Shown: positions 1-6,391, counted from the first letter of the stretch. The stretch is DNA of 9,702 nucleotides from Clostridiaceae bacterium (GCA_012727965.1 JAAYFZ010000012.1:1-9702); one strand, 5' to 3'. The notes: generated from the sequence alone by a model not told the origin. A program made the numbers and translations.

Positions 1-1890
1 GGTTTAAACTACCATTATGGGCTGTTTCGCCAGAGCTTCAGCGATATGAAACAGACAGAGCAGCCAGATCCATGGTTATCTGACGATCGCAGCTGGCTAA
101 CAGATACCGGTATTTCATTTCCGGTTAAATTTGCTGATTTTAGTCTAAACGCAAAAATGTATGATATTGGTGTTCCTGGATATCATAATGGTATTTCAAA
201 TGCTCTACATCTATTCGATATTGAAGAGCCTGCCGAAGCACCGGAGAACGGAATATCTTTTGACAAATCTGACATCAGGCATCATCTGACTTCATTTCTC
301 TATCCAGATGATAGTGATCAAGCAGGCCATCTACTAAGGATATATCAGCAGTATTTCATGGTATCGGCAGCAGCACAGCTCATTTTATATGAACTCGAGC
401 AGCGTGGTTTCAAACCACAGGAGCTGGCCGAGAGAACTGTTGTTCATATAAACGATACCCATCCTTCGATGATCATTCCTGAGCTGATCAGATTGCTTAC
501 CCTAAGAGGTATTGAGATTGATCATGCTATAGACATTGTAAGTCGGACATGTGCCTATACCAACCATACGATCCTGGCAGAGGCACTCGAAAAATGGCCG
601 GTCAGTTATATTGAGCAGGTTGCACCACAGCTAGTTCCAATTATTCGTGATCTAAATGCACGTGCGGCTGCAAAATGCCCTCAGTCTGAGCTGGCAATAA
701 TTGATGATCAGGATCTGATCCATATGGCGCATATGGATATCCATTTTGGCTTCAGCGTCAATGGTGTCGCTGCTCTGCATACTGATATTTTGAAGGAATC
801 TGAGCTCAGACGTTTTTATGAGGCATATCCTGATAAATTTAACAACAAGACAAACGGTATAACCTTCCGCCGCTGGCTTATGAGCTGTAATCAGGCACTT
901 GCTGATCTGGTCACCCAATATATCGGCGAAGAATGGAAAAAAGATGCCGCAAAACTTGCCGATCTGCTCGACTATTGTAAGGACGATAATCTTCTTGATG
1001 AGCTAGTTGCCGTTAAGCATAAAAACAAACTTGCTCTAGCTGATTGGCTTAGCCGAAGAGGACATGATGACATCAACCCGGACTCCATATTTGATATTCA
1101 GATCAAGAGGCTGCATCAATATAAGCGTCAGCAGATGAACGCCCTCTACGCCATCTGGAAATACTTGCAGATTAAAAAAGGTAATCTACCCCAGCGACCG
1201 ATCACATTAATTTTCGGCGCCAAGGCAGCACCAGCCTATACCTTGGCAAAAGACACCATCCATCTCATTTTGTGTCTCAGTGATCTTTTCAAAAATGATC
1301 CTGAAGTTTCTCCCTGGCTGAGAATCGTCATGGTTGAAAACTACAATGTAGCGGCCGCAATGCAACTTATTCCTGCTTGTGATCTTTCTGAACAGATATC
1401 ACTGGCGTCAAAAGAGGCGAGCGGCACCGGCAATATGAAACTGATGGCAAATGGAGCAGTTACCTTAGGCACCATGGACGGCGCAAATGTAGAAATCGCC
1501 GAACTTGTTGGTCAGGACAATATCTACATATTCGGCAGATCATCTGATGATGTCATAGAGATGTATAGAACTAATGAGTATAACAGCAGTGATTTCTGGC
1601 AAGACGATGAGGTTGGCAGTCTGGTCGATTTCATCATCAGTCCGCAGCTCCTTAAGCTGGGAGATCCTTCAAGTCTCAGTCGACTGTACAAGGACTTCAT
1701 TGCCAAGGATTACTTCATGGCTCTACTGGATCTAAAGGAATATATAAGGGTCAAAGAAACAAGCCTTGCTGATTATGAAAATACAAAAGTCTGGGCAAGT
1801 AAAATGCTCGTTAATATTGCTAAATCAGGCTTCTTCTCGTCAGACCGTACAATTTCTGAATACAATAGAGATATTTGGCATCTTAACTAA
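1..1890 (+). CDS. glgP: Glycogen/starch/alpha-glucan phosphorylase (partial, N-terminus outside window)
   Basis: Releases glucose-1-phosphate from the non-reducing ends of glycogen or other alpha-1,4-glucans by phosphorolysis, using pyridoxal phosphate (PLP); cytosolic. The frame is open from base 1, and residues 1-12 (GLNYHYGLFRQS) are already typical family sequence, so the ATG at 46 is internal. The visible 629 residues are the C-terminal part of a protein usually near 800, so roughly 150 residues are missing. Seen in order: HINDTHPSM (about 150-158), NKTNGIT.RRWL (about 282-293), IKRLHQYKRQ in the C-terminal domain, and the PLP signature EASGTGNMK followed by NGAVTLGTMDGANVE. The PLP lysine codon is at 1438-1440. 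A terminator lies 25 nt after the stop. No glycogen genes are visible beside it, so its operon must extend to the left. The exact glucan substrate (glycogen or maltodextrin) cannot be settled. Confidence 0.95.
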   Translation, partial: GLNYHYGLFRQSFSDMKQTEQPDPWLSDDRSWLTDTGISFPVKFADFSLNAKMYDIGVPGYHNGISNALHLFDIEEPAEAPENGISFDKSDIRHHLTSFLYPDDSDQAGHLLRIYQQYFMVSAAAQLILYELEQRGFKPQELAERTVVHINDTHPSMIIPELIRLLTLRGIEIDHAIDIVSRTCAYTNHTILAEALEKWPVSYIEQVAPQLVPIIRDLNARAAAKCPQSELAIIDDQDLIHMAHMDIHFGFSVNGVAALHTDILKESELRRFYEAYPDKFNNKTNGITFRRWLMSCNQALADLVTQYIGEEWKKDAAKLADLLDYCKDDNLLDELVAVKHKNKLALADWLSRRGHDDINPDSIFDIQIKRLHQYKRQQMNALYAIWKYLQIKKGNLPQRPITLIFGAKAAPAYTLAKDTIHLILCLSDLFKNDPEVSPWLRIVMVENYNVAAAMQLIPACDLSEQISLASKEASGTGNMKLMANGAVTLGTMDGANVEIAELVGQDNIYIFGRSSDDVIEMYRTNEYNSSDFWQDDEVGSLVDFIISPQLLKLGDPSSLSRLYKDFIAKDYFMALLDLKEYIRVKETSLADYENTKVWASKMLVNIAKSGFFSSDRTISEYNRDIWHLN

Positions 1891-1910
1891 ATCCATTAAT
1901 AATTGATATG

Positions 1911-1958
1911 AAAAAAGATCCCTTGTCGCGATAAATGCGATGAGGGATCTTGTTTTTA
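1911..1958. terminator. Bidirectional Rho-independent terminator between glgP and rpsR
   Basis: A 9-bp perfect outer stem (AAGATCCCT at 1915-1923 with AGGGATCTT at 1943-1951) and a TCGC/GCGA inner stem are separated by a small TG/TG internal loop, with an AT-rich loop. On the + strand the stem is followed by GTTTTTATTT. On the - strand it is followed by six T (the A run 1911-1916). It can therefore end glgP from the left and the rpsF-ssb-rpsR transcript from the right. Confidence 0.9.
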
Positions 1959-1980
1959 TTTATAGCAGACTGTTTCCTCT

Positions 1981-2002
1981 ATTGACCCTCTAAGAGGTCA
2001 AT
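1981..2002. repeat. Short inverted repeat downstream of rpsR
   Basis: ATTGACC (1981-1987) and GGTCAAT (1996-2002) form a 7-bp perfect dyad with an 8-nt loop, which can be refolded with CTC/GAG to give a longer, bulged stem. It lies 20 nt past the rpsR stop. Neither strand has a T-tract directly after it, so it is not a second terminator by itself. It could be a 3'-UTR hairpin of the ribosomal operon mRNA. Function is unknown. Confidence 0.4.
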
Positions 2003-2022
2003 AAAAACCGTCCATTATAGAA

Positions 2023-2277
2023 TTATTCGCCTGTATAGGGCAGAAAAGCAACATGTCTTGCGCGCTTAATAGCAATTGTCAATTCACGCTGGTGGCGTGC
2101 ACAGTTGCCGGACATACGCTTGGGAAGTATTTTGCCGCGCTCAGAAATAAACTTGCGCAGACGTGATACATCCTTATAATCTATGCTTTCTACTTTATCA
2201 GCACAGAAAGCGCAAACCTTGCGTCTTCCGCGTCTGGGGCGCATACCGCCGCGTCCACCTGATCTCATATCAGCCAT
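2023..2277 (-). CDS. rpsR: 30S ribosomal protein S18 (zinc-binding C+ form)
   Basis: Component of the platform of the 30S subunit, where it pairs with S6. The 84-residue length and the core SIDYKDVSRLRKFISERGKI and ELTIAIKRARHVAFLPY are typical of S18. The protein has C22-x2-C25 (VCAFC) and C59-x2-H62 (NCARH), the ligand set of the zinc-binding C+ version of S18; many bacteria encode a form without these residues. The N-terminus is rich in Gly and Arg, as expected of an rRNA-binding extension. The start ATG is preceded by GAAAGGAGA (SD core complement at 2286-2291). It is the last gene of the rpsF-ssb-rpsR operon, 43 nt after ssb, and it ends before the shared terminator. I see no L9 gene after it. 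Confidence 0.97.
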   Translation of the reverse strand: MADMRSGGRGGMRPRRGRRKVCAFCADKVESIDYKDVSRLRKFISERGKILPKRMSGNCARHQRELTIAIKRARHVAFLPYTGE

Positions 2278-2320
2278 GGGTGCATTCTCCTTTCTTAATT
2301 CAGATCAATTCATATTCAGA

Positions 2321-2761
2321 TTATAGATCGAAAGGAAGTGAGGTATCATCGTCAGGTGCAGGCATGAAGCCTTCACTGTCATTGCCAGATGACCTTCCTG
2401 CAGATGTTTCCATCGGCGTATCATTGCCACCGTAAGAATCGCCCTTCTTGCTATCACCGAAGTAGATTTCATCGGCGATAACCTCAGTTGAAACACGTTT
2501 CTTGCCTTCTTGATCTTCCCAGTTTCTTGTTTGGATGCTGCCGACCACGACAATGCGTGATCCTTTGCGGAAATAACGGCTGATAAAATCAGCCTGCTGC
2601 CTCCAGGCAACTACCGGGATAAAATCTGCCTGTCTCTCACCGCTTTGCGATTTGAAACGACGGTCTACAGCAATGGTAAAGGTACAAACATTTACCTGAC
2701 TGGGTGTTGTTCTCATTTCAGGGTCTCGGGTCAAACGACCCATCAAGATAGCCTTATTCAT
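2321..2761 (-). CDS. ssb: Single-stranded DNA-binding protein
   Basis: Binds and protects single-stranded DNA during replication, recombination and repair, usually as a homotetramer, and recruits partner proteins through its acidic C-terminal tip. The N-terminal OB-fold covers about residues 1-105: MNKAILMGRLTRDPEM, then F.P...WR..ADF..RY..KG, then a VVVGS strand and TEVIADEI. A low-complexity linker rich in Gly, Ser, Asp and Asn follows. The tail is DDDTSLPFDL: the acidic tip and Pro-Phe pair are present, but two more residues (Asp-Leu) follow Pro-Phe, whereas the classical tip ends in Phe. The 146-residue length is normal. It sits between rpsF (24-nt gap) and rpsR, the standard arrangement, with a GGAAAGG ribosome-binding site upstream (about 2773-2779). 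Confidence 0.97.
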   Translation of the reverse strand: MNKAILMGRLTRDPEMRTTPSQVNVCTFTIAVDRRFKSQSGERQADFIPVVAWRQQADFISRYFRKGSRIVVVGSIQTRNWEDQEGKKRVSTEVIADEIYFGDSKKGDSYGGNDTPMETSAGRSSGNDSEGFMPAPDDDTSLPFDL

Positions 2762-2785
2762 TCGCTCACTTACCTTTCCGACTCG

Positions 2786-3073
2786 TTAATCGTCAGCACG
2801 AACAACCATATAGCGCATTACGCCATCGGTAATCTTGAGCACACGTTCGAGTTCTTTTGGGAATTCAGCTTCTGAACTGAAGTTGACCAGAACATAGTAT
2901 CCTTCCTTCTGATCTTCGATCTCATATGCGAGACGTCTACGTCCCCAGACATCCATTTGATCAATGGTTGCTTCGGACTCGATCAGTGCCTTCAGCTTAT
3001 CGGTTGTAGCTGTGATAGCCTCATCACCGATGGCTGGGTTAAGGATAAATACTGCCTCATACTTTCTTGCCAT
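2786..3073 (-). CDS. rpsF: 30S ribosomal protein S6
   Basis: Ribosomal protein of the 30S platform that forms a complex with S18. The protein is 95 residues starting MARKYEAVFILNP, the usual S6 start, and contains the family's DVWGRRRLAYEI segment and a C-terminal RYMVVRADD. The same frame stays open to an ATG at 3136, but that start would add 21 residues with no S6 character. The ATG at 3073 has a very strong AGGAGGAGG Shine-Dalgarno 7 nt upstream, so I use it. First gene of rpsF-ssb-rpsR, driven by the near-consensus promoter at 3206-3234. It is probably autoregulated by S6:S18 binding to the leader hairpin that contains the ribosome-binding site. Confidence 0.96.
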   Translation of the reverse strand: MARKYEAVFILNPAIGDEAITATTDKLKALIESEATIDQMDVWGRRRLAYEIEDQKEGYYVLVNFSSEAEFPKELERVLKITDGVMRYMVVRADD

Positions 3074-3079
3074 TTTTTT

Positions 3080-3090
3080 CACCTCCTCCT
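3080..3090 (-). promoter_or_regulatory. Strong Shine-Dalgarno deciding the rpsF start
   Basis: On the - strand AGGAGGAGGTG precedes the ATG at 3073 by a short A-rich spacer. It fixes the S6 start at MARKYE rather than at the upstream in-frame ATG at 3136. The GAGGA at 3084-3088 can pair with TCCTC at 3121-3125, so the site may be hidden in the leader structure. Confidence 0.85.
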
Positions 3091-3125
3091 GGACTGACGG
3101 CTCTGAAATCACTTCAGAGCGAGGA
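3084..3125 (-). promoter_or_regulatory. Probable S6:S18 autoregulatory leader RNA
   Basis: In the rpsF 5' UTR (- strand) an 8-bp perfect hairpin (GCTCTGAA at 3120-3113, loop GTGAT, TTCAGAGC at 3107-3100) is followed at once by CG, giving CCG at 3100-3098. A lower stem can form between TCCTC (3125-3121) and GAGGA (3088-3084), which lies inside the Shine-Dalgarno. This leaves an 11-nt one-sided internal loop that starts with the CCG. A hairpin, an asymmetric loop with CCG and a sequestered ribosome-binding site are the features I recall for the bacterial S6:S18 leader, in which the protein complex represses its own operon. The match is by eye only. Confidence 0.65.
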
Positions 3126-3205
3126 TCTGCACTCATAAAAATCTAAGTGCCACCTATTCAATTGTGCTGACTATGCCTTAACAGCAGTTCCATGCACATT
3201 AGAGC

Positions 3206-3234
3206 ATTATATCAACTTGCACAGCCAGCGTCAA
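3206..3234 (-). promoter_or_regulatory. Near-consensus sigma-A promoter of rpsF-ssb-rpsR
   Basis: Reading the - strand, TTGACG (-35, 3234-3229) is followed by a 17-nt spacer and then TATAAT (-10, 3211-3206). That is 11 of 12 consensus positions with ideal spacing. Transcription would start near 3199, giving a leader of about 125 nt before rpsF that holds the S6:S18-like hairpin. Confidence 0.88.
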
Positions 3235-3277
3235 CAGCAATCCCAGCCGGCTCGGCAACGCTGTTTGTTCTGACCTG

Positions 3278-3324
3278 TATACTGATTATACACGCAGCAA
3301 TCAGTATATTTATCCGATATACTA
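3278..3324. repeat. Overlapping inverted repeats between ywlE-like gene and rpsF promoter
   Basis: TATACTGATT (3278-3287) and AATCAGTATA (3299-3308) form a 10-bp perfect dyad with an 11-nt loop. The core AGTATA (3303-3308) can instead pair with TATACT at 3319-3324, so two hairpins exclude each other. No T-tract follows on the - strand, so this is not an obvious terminator for the upstream gene. A TATAAT at 3290-3285 (- strand) lies in the first loop region but has no good -35. Confidence 0.5.
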
Positions 3325-3347
3325 AGAGTTTTTCGTCTTTTGCCAAT

Positions 3348-3833
3348 TTATTTTTCATTATTTGCTAAATTATCTTCGTTCTGACAGTAATGTTTCAGTT
3401 GACTGGCTAAACGGCTTAGCAGATAATGCAGCTGATCGGCCGTGCTTTCATATTCTGAAATATCATAGCCAAAAGGATCCGCTACATCAACGTCGGGTAA
3501 GCCTACTGCCTCTCCCAACGTCTCAATCTTGTCCATAAATTCAGGATATACCTGTACAAGTATCTGTTTATGCTGCTTTGTCATGGCATATATGCGATCA
3601 GATTCTGCTAATAGCTGGTTGTCGATCCTTGTAGATCTGTGTTCAGATAGATCTATGCCATATTTACTTGTCATCACCTCAAGTGAGCCATTACTGGCGG
3701 CGCTGCCGGCAAAAGCCTGAATACCTGCAGAACATATTTCGATTTTCGGACAATCAAACAGAAAAAACCTGAGTAAGTATTCTGCCATCGGACTGCGGCA
3801 GGTATTACCGGTACAAACAAAACAAATTCTCAT
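3348..3833 (-). CDS. ywlE: Low-molecular-weight phosphatase, YwlE-like (probable protein arginine phosphatase)
   Basis: Cysteine-based phosphatase of the low-molecular-weight PTP fold, cytosolic. The phosphate-binding loop is C7-TGNTC-R13-S14 near the N-terminus, and the general acid D119 lies in ADPFG. Overall 161 residues, a normal length. Thr11 in the loop (CTGNTCR) is the residue that, in characterised Bacillus YwlE, favours phosphoarginine over phosphotyrosine, so an arginine phosphatase opposing a McsB-type kinase is likely; no mcsB is in the window. The context also matches, since sua5 and ywlE relatives are close on the Bacillus chromosome. The start ATG overlaps the sua5 stop by 1 nt (TAATG), with GGAGG upstream at 3844-3840, so translation is probably coupled. 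The C-terminal 15 residues are polar and poorly conserved. A tyrosine phosphatase role is not excluded. Confidence 0.88.
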   Translation of the reverse strand: MRICFVCTGNTCRSPMAEYLLRFFLFDCPKIEICSAGIQAFAGSAASNGSLEVMTSKYGIDLSEHRSTRIDNQLLAESDRIYAMTKQHKQILVQVYPEFMDKIETLGEAVGLPDVDVADPFGYDISEYESTADQLHYLLSRLASQLKHYCQNEDNLANNEK

Positions 3834-4981
3834 TATCGGCCTCCTGCAGGCTTGCCTCCACCAGCAGCCTTATTAAGTCTATTCATATAAGCATTACCCA
3901 TACCCTCTGTGGGTAAGCCTTCAGCAATGATTATTTCAGCGCCGATCTGATCAAATCGACGCAAAGCAGTAAACAGCTTGCCAGCAGCAGATGCAGGATC
4001 AGGTCTATCAGCATAATCGATATAAACCAGATTCCTTGCCGGCCAGATCGGTCTTGTTTCGATGAACTCTGCGGTCATTTTGCCATAACTCTTGTACTCA
4101 TAGTACCGACAATCAATCAGTTTTCTGGTCATACCGCTGGTGAAGAGACCGATCCGTAGATCTGCAGAACCCTCTTCAGATAACTGGTTTAAATAATTGC
4201 TGATTGCTTCAGCTCTTGCAGCATAATCAGTTCCTGCAGCAATCCAAACTCTCGCTTCTGGTGCATAGTGTCGATACTTCATTCCTGGTGCCTTAGGCAC
4301 ATCTGACTCACCCATCGCCTCGGTGCTGTCTGCTACCTCAATACCTGTCCGTTCCATGATCTGGGCCGCAGTTACTGCACCTGGTCTCAGTATTACTGGC
4401 TTGCTGCCAGTAAGATCAAGAACAGTTGACTCGAGTCCATACTCACAAGGTCCATCATCAATTATATATGGTATAAGCCCATCCAAATCTTCAAAAACGT
4501 GCCAGGCTCTGGTCGGGCTAGGTTTACCTGATCTATTAGCTGATGGTGCAGCAACAGGCACTCCTGCCAGGCTGATCAGTCTGCGGGCGGTCTCATGTGC
4601 CGGTATTCTGACAGCAACAGTATCAAGACCTGCTGTAATTACATCGGAAACCTTGGTACTGCGCGGCAGAACAAGCGTAAGCGGGCCTGGAGCAAAAGCT
4701 TCAAGCAGCAGTCTGGCAATCTCAGATGGTTCCAGAATCAACTCATCAATACCTTCCGGTTCCGCGACATGTACGATCAGAGGATTATCTGCCGGTCTGC
4801 CCTTGGCATGAAATATCGAGGCTACAGCTTGCGGATCGAGGGCATTGGCACCAAGACCATAAACTGTCTCAGTAGGAAACGCTACCAATTCACCGGCTCG
4901 CAGCGCCTGTGCTGCCGTCATCAGCTGCTGATCGCTCAATGGGTGCTCAATTTTTATTATCTGAGTCTCGATCTTTCTCAT
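3833..4981 (-). CDS. sua5: L-threonylcarbamoyladenylate synthase (Sua5 type)
   Basis: Makes L-threonylcarbamoyl-AMP from threonine, bicarbonate and ATP, the first step of t6A formation at position 37 of tRNAs reading ANN codons; the TsaB-TsaD-TsaE machinery then transfers the group. The N-terminal YrdC/TsaC domain covers about 14-215, with FPTETVYGLGANA (35-47), KGR (60-62), APGPLTLVL (97-105), APSANRSGKPSPT (145-157) and YGLESTVLDL (181-190). The conserved linker PGMKYRHYAP (232-241) leads into the C-terminal Sua5 domain (about 242-372), ending GMGNAYMNRLNKAA. At 382 residues it is the long Sua5 form, not the short TsaC. The start ATG overlaps the prfA stop as ATGA (4 nt) with only a weak SD, which suggests coupling. 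The glycine-rich tail GGGKPAGGR looks disordered. Called ywlC in Bacillus. Confidence 0.95.
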   Translation of the reverse strand: MRKIETQIIKIEHPLSDQQLMTAAQALRAGELVAFPTETVYGLGANALDPQAVASIFHAKGRPADNPLIVHVAEPEGIDELILEPSEIARLLLEAFAPGPLTLVLPRSTKVSDVITAGLDTVAVRIPAHETARRLISLAGVPVAAPSANRSGKPSPTRAWHVFEDLDGLIPYIIDDGPCEYGLESTVLDLTGSKPVILRPGAVTAAQIMERTGIEVADSTEAMGESDVPKAPGMKYRHYAPEARVWIAAGTDYAARAEAISNYLNQLSEEGSADLRIGLFTSGMTRKLIDCRYYEYKSYGKMTAEFIETRPIWPARNLVYIDYADRPDPASAAGKLFTALRRFDQIGAEIIIAEGLPTEGMGNAYMNRLNKAAGGGKPAGGR

Positions 4982-6069
4982 TTTGCTTCACCCGGATTTT
5001 GCTGGCCGAGACGATCATTATGCTCGGCAGCTATCAGAGCCTGGAGAATTTCATCAATATCACCTTCAAGTATCTCTTCCAATCGATAAAGTGTCAGCCC
5101 GATTCGGTGATCTGTGACTCTTCCCTGATGATAATTATATGTTCTGATCCTCTCACTTCTATCACCGGTACCAACCTGGCTCTTTCTATCTGATGCAATG
5201 CTGGCATGCTGTTCGCTATGAGCGATCTCAAGTAATCTGCTCTTAAGCACGCGCATTGCCTGTTCCTTATTCTTATGCTGAGAGCGTTGATCCTGACAGA
5301 TCACGACCAGGCCAGACGGTTTATGTGTGATTCGGATTGCGGAATCTGTTCTATTTACATGCTGTCCACCGGCTCCAGAAGCTCTAAATGTATCGATTTC
5401 AAGATCATTGGGATCAATCTCGACTTCAACATCTTCGGCCTCAGGCAAAACTGCCACAGTTACTGTCGACGTGTGAATTCTGCCACCCGACTCAGTGACC
5501 GGCACCCGCTGAACTCTATGTACACCGCTCTCATATTTTAGACGACTGAAGGCGCCTTGACCTTCAATCAGGAAAACAAGTTCCTTCATACCGCCTAATT
5601 CTGTCTGATTCATATCAATGATCTCAGTACGCCAGCCTCTGTTTTCTGCATAGGCACTATACATGCGAAAGAGCACGGCTGCAAACAGAGCAGCTTCATC
5701 TCCGCCGGCACCACCACGGATCTCGACGATAACATTGCGATGATCATTAGGATCACGGGGACGCAGTGCTTCATTGAGCTCAAACTCCAGGTCTGCTTTC
5801 TCTTTTTCCAAAAGCTCAACTTCCTCGCGGACGAGCTCGCGAAATGCCTTGTCATCTGCAGAATATAATAGCTCTTTGTTATCAGTTAACTGATCTGTGC
5901 AGTTTTTCCAACGGTTATAAAGCTCAACCAGCGGACTCAGTGAAGAATGCTCCTGCATAAGCTTCCTGTATCTTGACTGATCTGTCATAACTGATGGATC
6001 AGACAGAAGCATATTAAGCTCATCATATCTCTCAACTGTTTTCTGCATGCTTTCTTGAATATCAGGCAT
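4978..6069 (-). CDS. prfA: Peptide chain release factor 1
   Basis: Recognises UAA and UAG in the ribosomal A site and triggers hydrolysis of the peptidyl-tRNA ester. 363 residues, the usual length. A charged helical N-terminal domain (about 1-100) is followed by IRGGAGGDEAALFAA (118-132), the codon-reading tripeptide P190-V191-T192 in RVPVTESGGRIHTS (RF2 has SPF there), and the catalytic GGQ at 234-236 in SGAGGQHVN. Gln236 is the residue that PrmC methylates, and the prmC 3' end lies in this window. The start has GAGGAGA upstream (about 6080-6086) with about 10 nt spacing. First gene of prfA-sua5-ywlE; it overlaps sua5 by 4 nt. The operon reads away from the divergent NifU-like gene. Confidence 0.97.
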   Translation of the reverse strand: MPDIQESMQKTVERYDELNMLLSDPSVMTDQSRYRKLMQEHSSLSPLVELYNRWKNCTDQLTDNKELLYSADDKAFRELVREEVELLEKEKADLEFELNEALRPRDPNDHRNVIVEIRGGAGGDEAALFAAVLFRMYSAYAENRGWRTEIIDMNQTELGGMKELVFLIEGQGAFSRLKYESGVHRVQRVPVTESGGRIHTSTVTVAVLPEAEDVEVEIDPNDLEIDTFRASGAGGQHVNRTDSAIRITHKPSGLVVICQDQRSQHKNKEQAMRVLKSRLLEIAHSEQHASIASDRKSQVGTGDRSERIRTYNYHQGRVTDHRIGLTLYRLEEILEGDIDEILQALIAAEHNDRLGQQNPGEAK

Positions 6070-6128
6070 TCTTTATACTTCTCCTCAAATTCTCTTATCC
6101 TTGTTTAATACAATGTTATTACCTGCTG

Positions 6129-6134
6129 ATTATA
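6129..6134 (-). promoter_or_regulatory. Candidate -10 element for prfA operon
   Basis: TATAAT on the - strand, 60 nt upstream of the prfA ATG. At 16-18 nt spacing I find no convincing -35 hexamer (TGTACG or GTACGA at best). It is the only consensus -10 in the near upstream region, but the call is weak. Confidence 0.35.
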
Positions 6135-6247
6135 CTTATTTTCTGCTTAGTCGTACAGTTAAGCCAGCCATACCGGCAAAAGTCGTCCTAACCACGATTA
6201 TTTATGTTGTCAGGATTCCAGTCAGTCTATCAAATCGTCTTACTTTT

Positions 6248-6281
6248 TTGTGATAATTCGACAAATGGTGAATAATTATCA
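6248..6281 (+). promoter_or_regulatory. Candidate promoter overlapped by an inverted-repeat operator
   Basis: TTGTGA (6248-6253) and AATAAT (6271-6276) are separated by exactly 17 nt and could be -35 and -10 elements reading toward the NifU-like gene. The dyad TGATAATT (6251-6258) and AATTATCA (6274-6281), perfect over 8 bp with a 15-nt spacer, overlaps both hexamers, as expected of a repressor site. The half-site TGATAAT resembles half of a Bacillus-type Fur box, but the full 7-1-7 dyad is not present. A start here would give a leader of about 110 nt. This 322-bp gene-free region (6070-6391) also holds the candidate -10 elements at 6129 and 6324; I see no other structured RNA or ORF in it. 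Confidence 0.45.
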
Positions 6282-6323
6282 AACAAATCTTAGCTTATTA
6301 TGGTAACTTATGTTCCAATCCAG

Positions 6324-6329
6324 TATAAT
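6324..6329 (+). promoter_or_regulatory. Alternative -10 element for the NifU-like/GGGtGRT operon
   Basis: Perfect TATAAT 62 nt upstream of the ATG, in GTATAATGGG. The -35 region at the right distance (TGGTAA at 6301-6306) matches poorly, so it would need an activator or another contact. It may act with, or instead of, the promoter at 6248-6276. Confidence 0.4.
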
Positions 6330-6376
6330 GGGCTTTGGCTTTTTCTCAGCAAGCCTCAATAATTTGATCATTTTTG

Positions 6377-6383
6377 AAAGGGG
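6377..6383 (+). promoter_or_regulatory. Ribosome binding site deciding the NifU-like start
   Basis: AAAGGGG lies 8 nt before the ATG at 6392. It overlaps the codons that would follow an in-frame TTG at 6374, so the ATG start (MLKTHEIEQ) is preferred. Confidence 0.75.
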
Positions 6384-6391
6384 AAACATAC

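Noticed and set aside
2305..2610. 101-codon - strand ORF overlapping ssb in another frame
   Set aside because: It is a frame-shifted reading of the ssb gene, and its composition is not protein-like for any family I recognise.
3074..3136. N-terminal extension of S6 by 21 residues
   Set aside because: S6 proteins start at MARKYE-like sequence, and a very strong Shine-Dalgarno sits directly before that ATG; the extension covers the leader hairpin.
4323..5089. Two + strand ORFs of 162 and 164 codons opposite sua5 and prfA
   Set aside because: They lie antisense to clearly conserved coding sequence, overlap each other in different frames, have no family resemblance and no good ribosome-binding site.
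6331..6357. Possible hairpin (GGCTT/AAGCC) in the NifU-like leader, considered as a riboswitch or attenuator
   Set aside because: The stem is only 5 bp with a loose extension and has no match to any riboswitch core that I recognise.
6374..6391. Upstream TTG start for the NifU-like protein
   Set aside because: The codons after the TTG are themselves the AAAGGGG ribosome-binding site for the ATG at 6392.
6070..6391. T-box or other known riboswitch in the divergent intergenic region
   Set aside because: I looked for a T-box TGGNACCGCG sequence and other conserved cores on both strands and found none.
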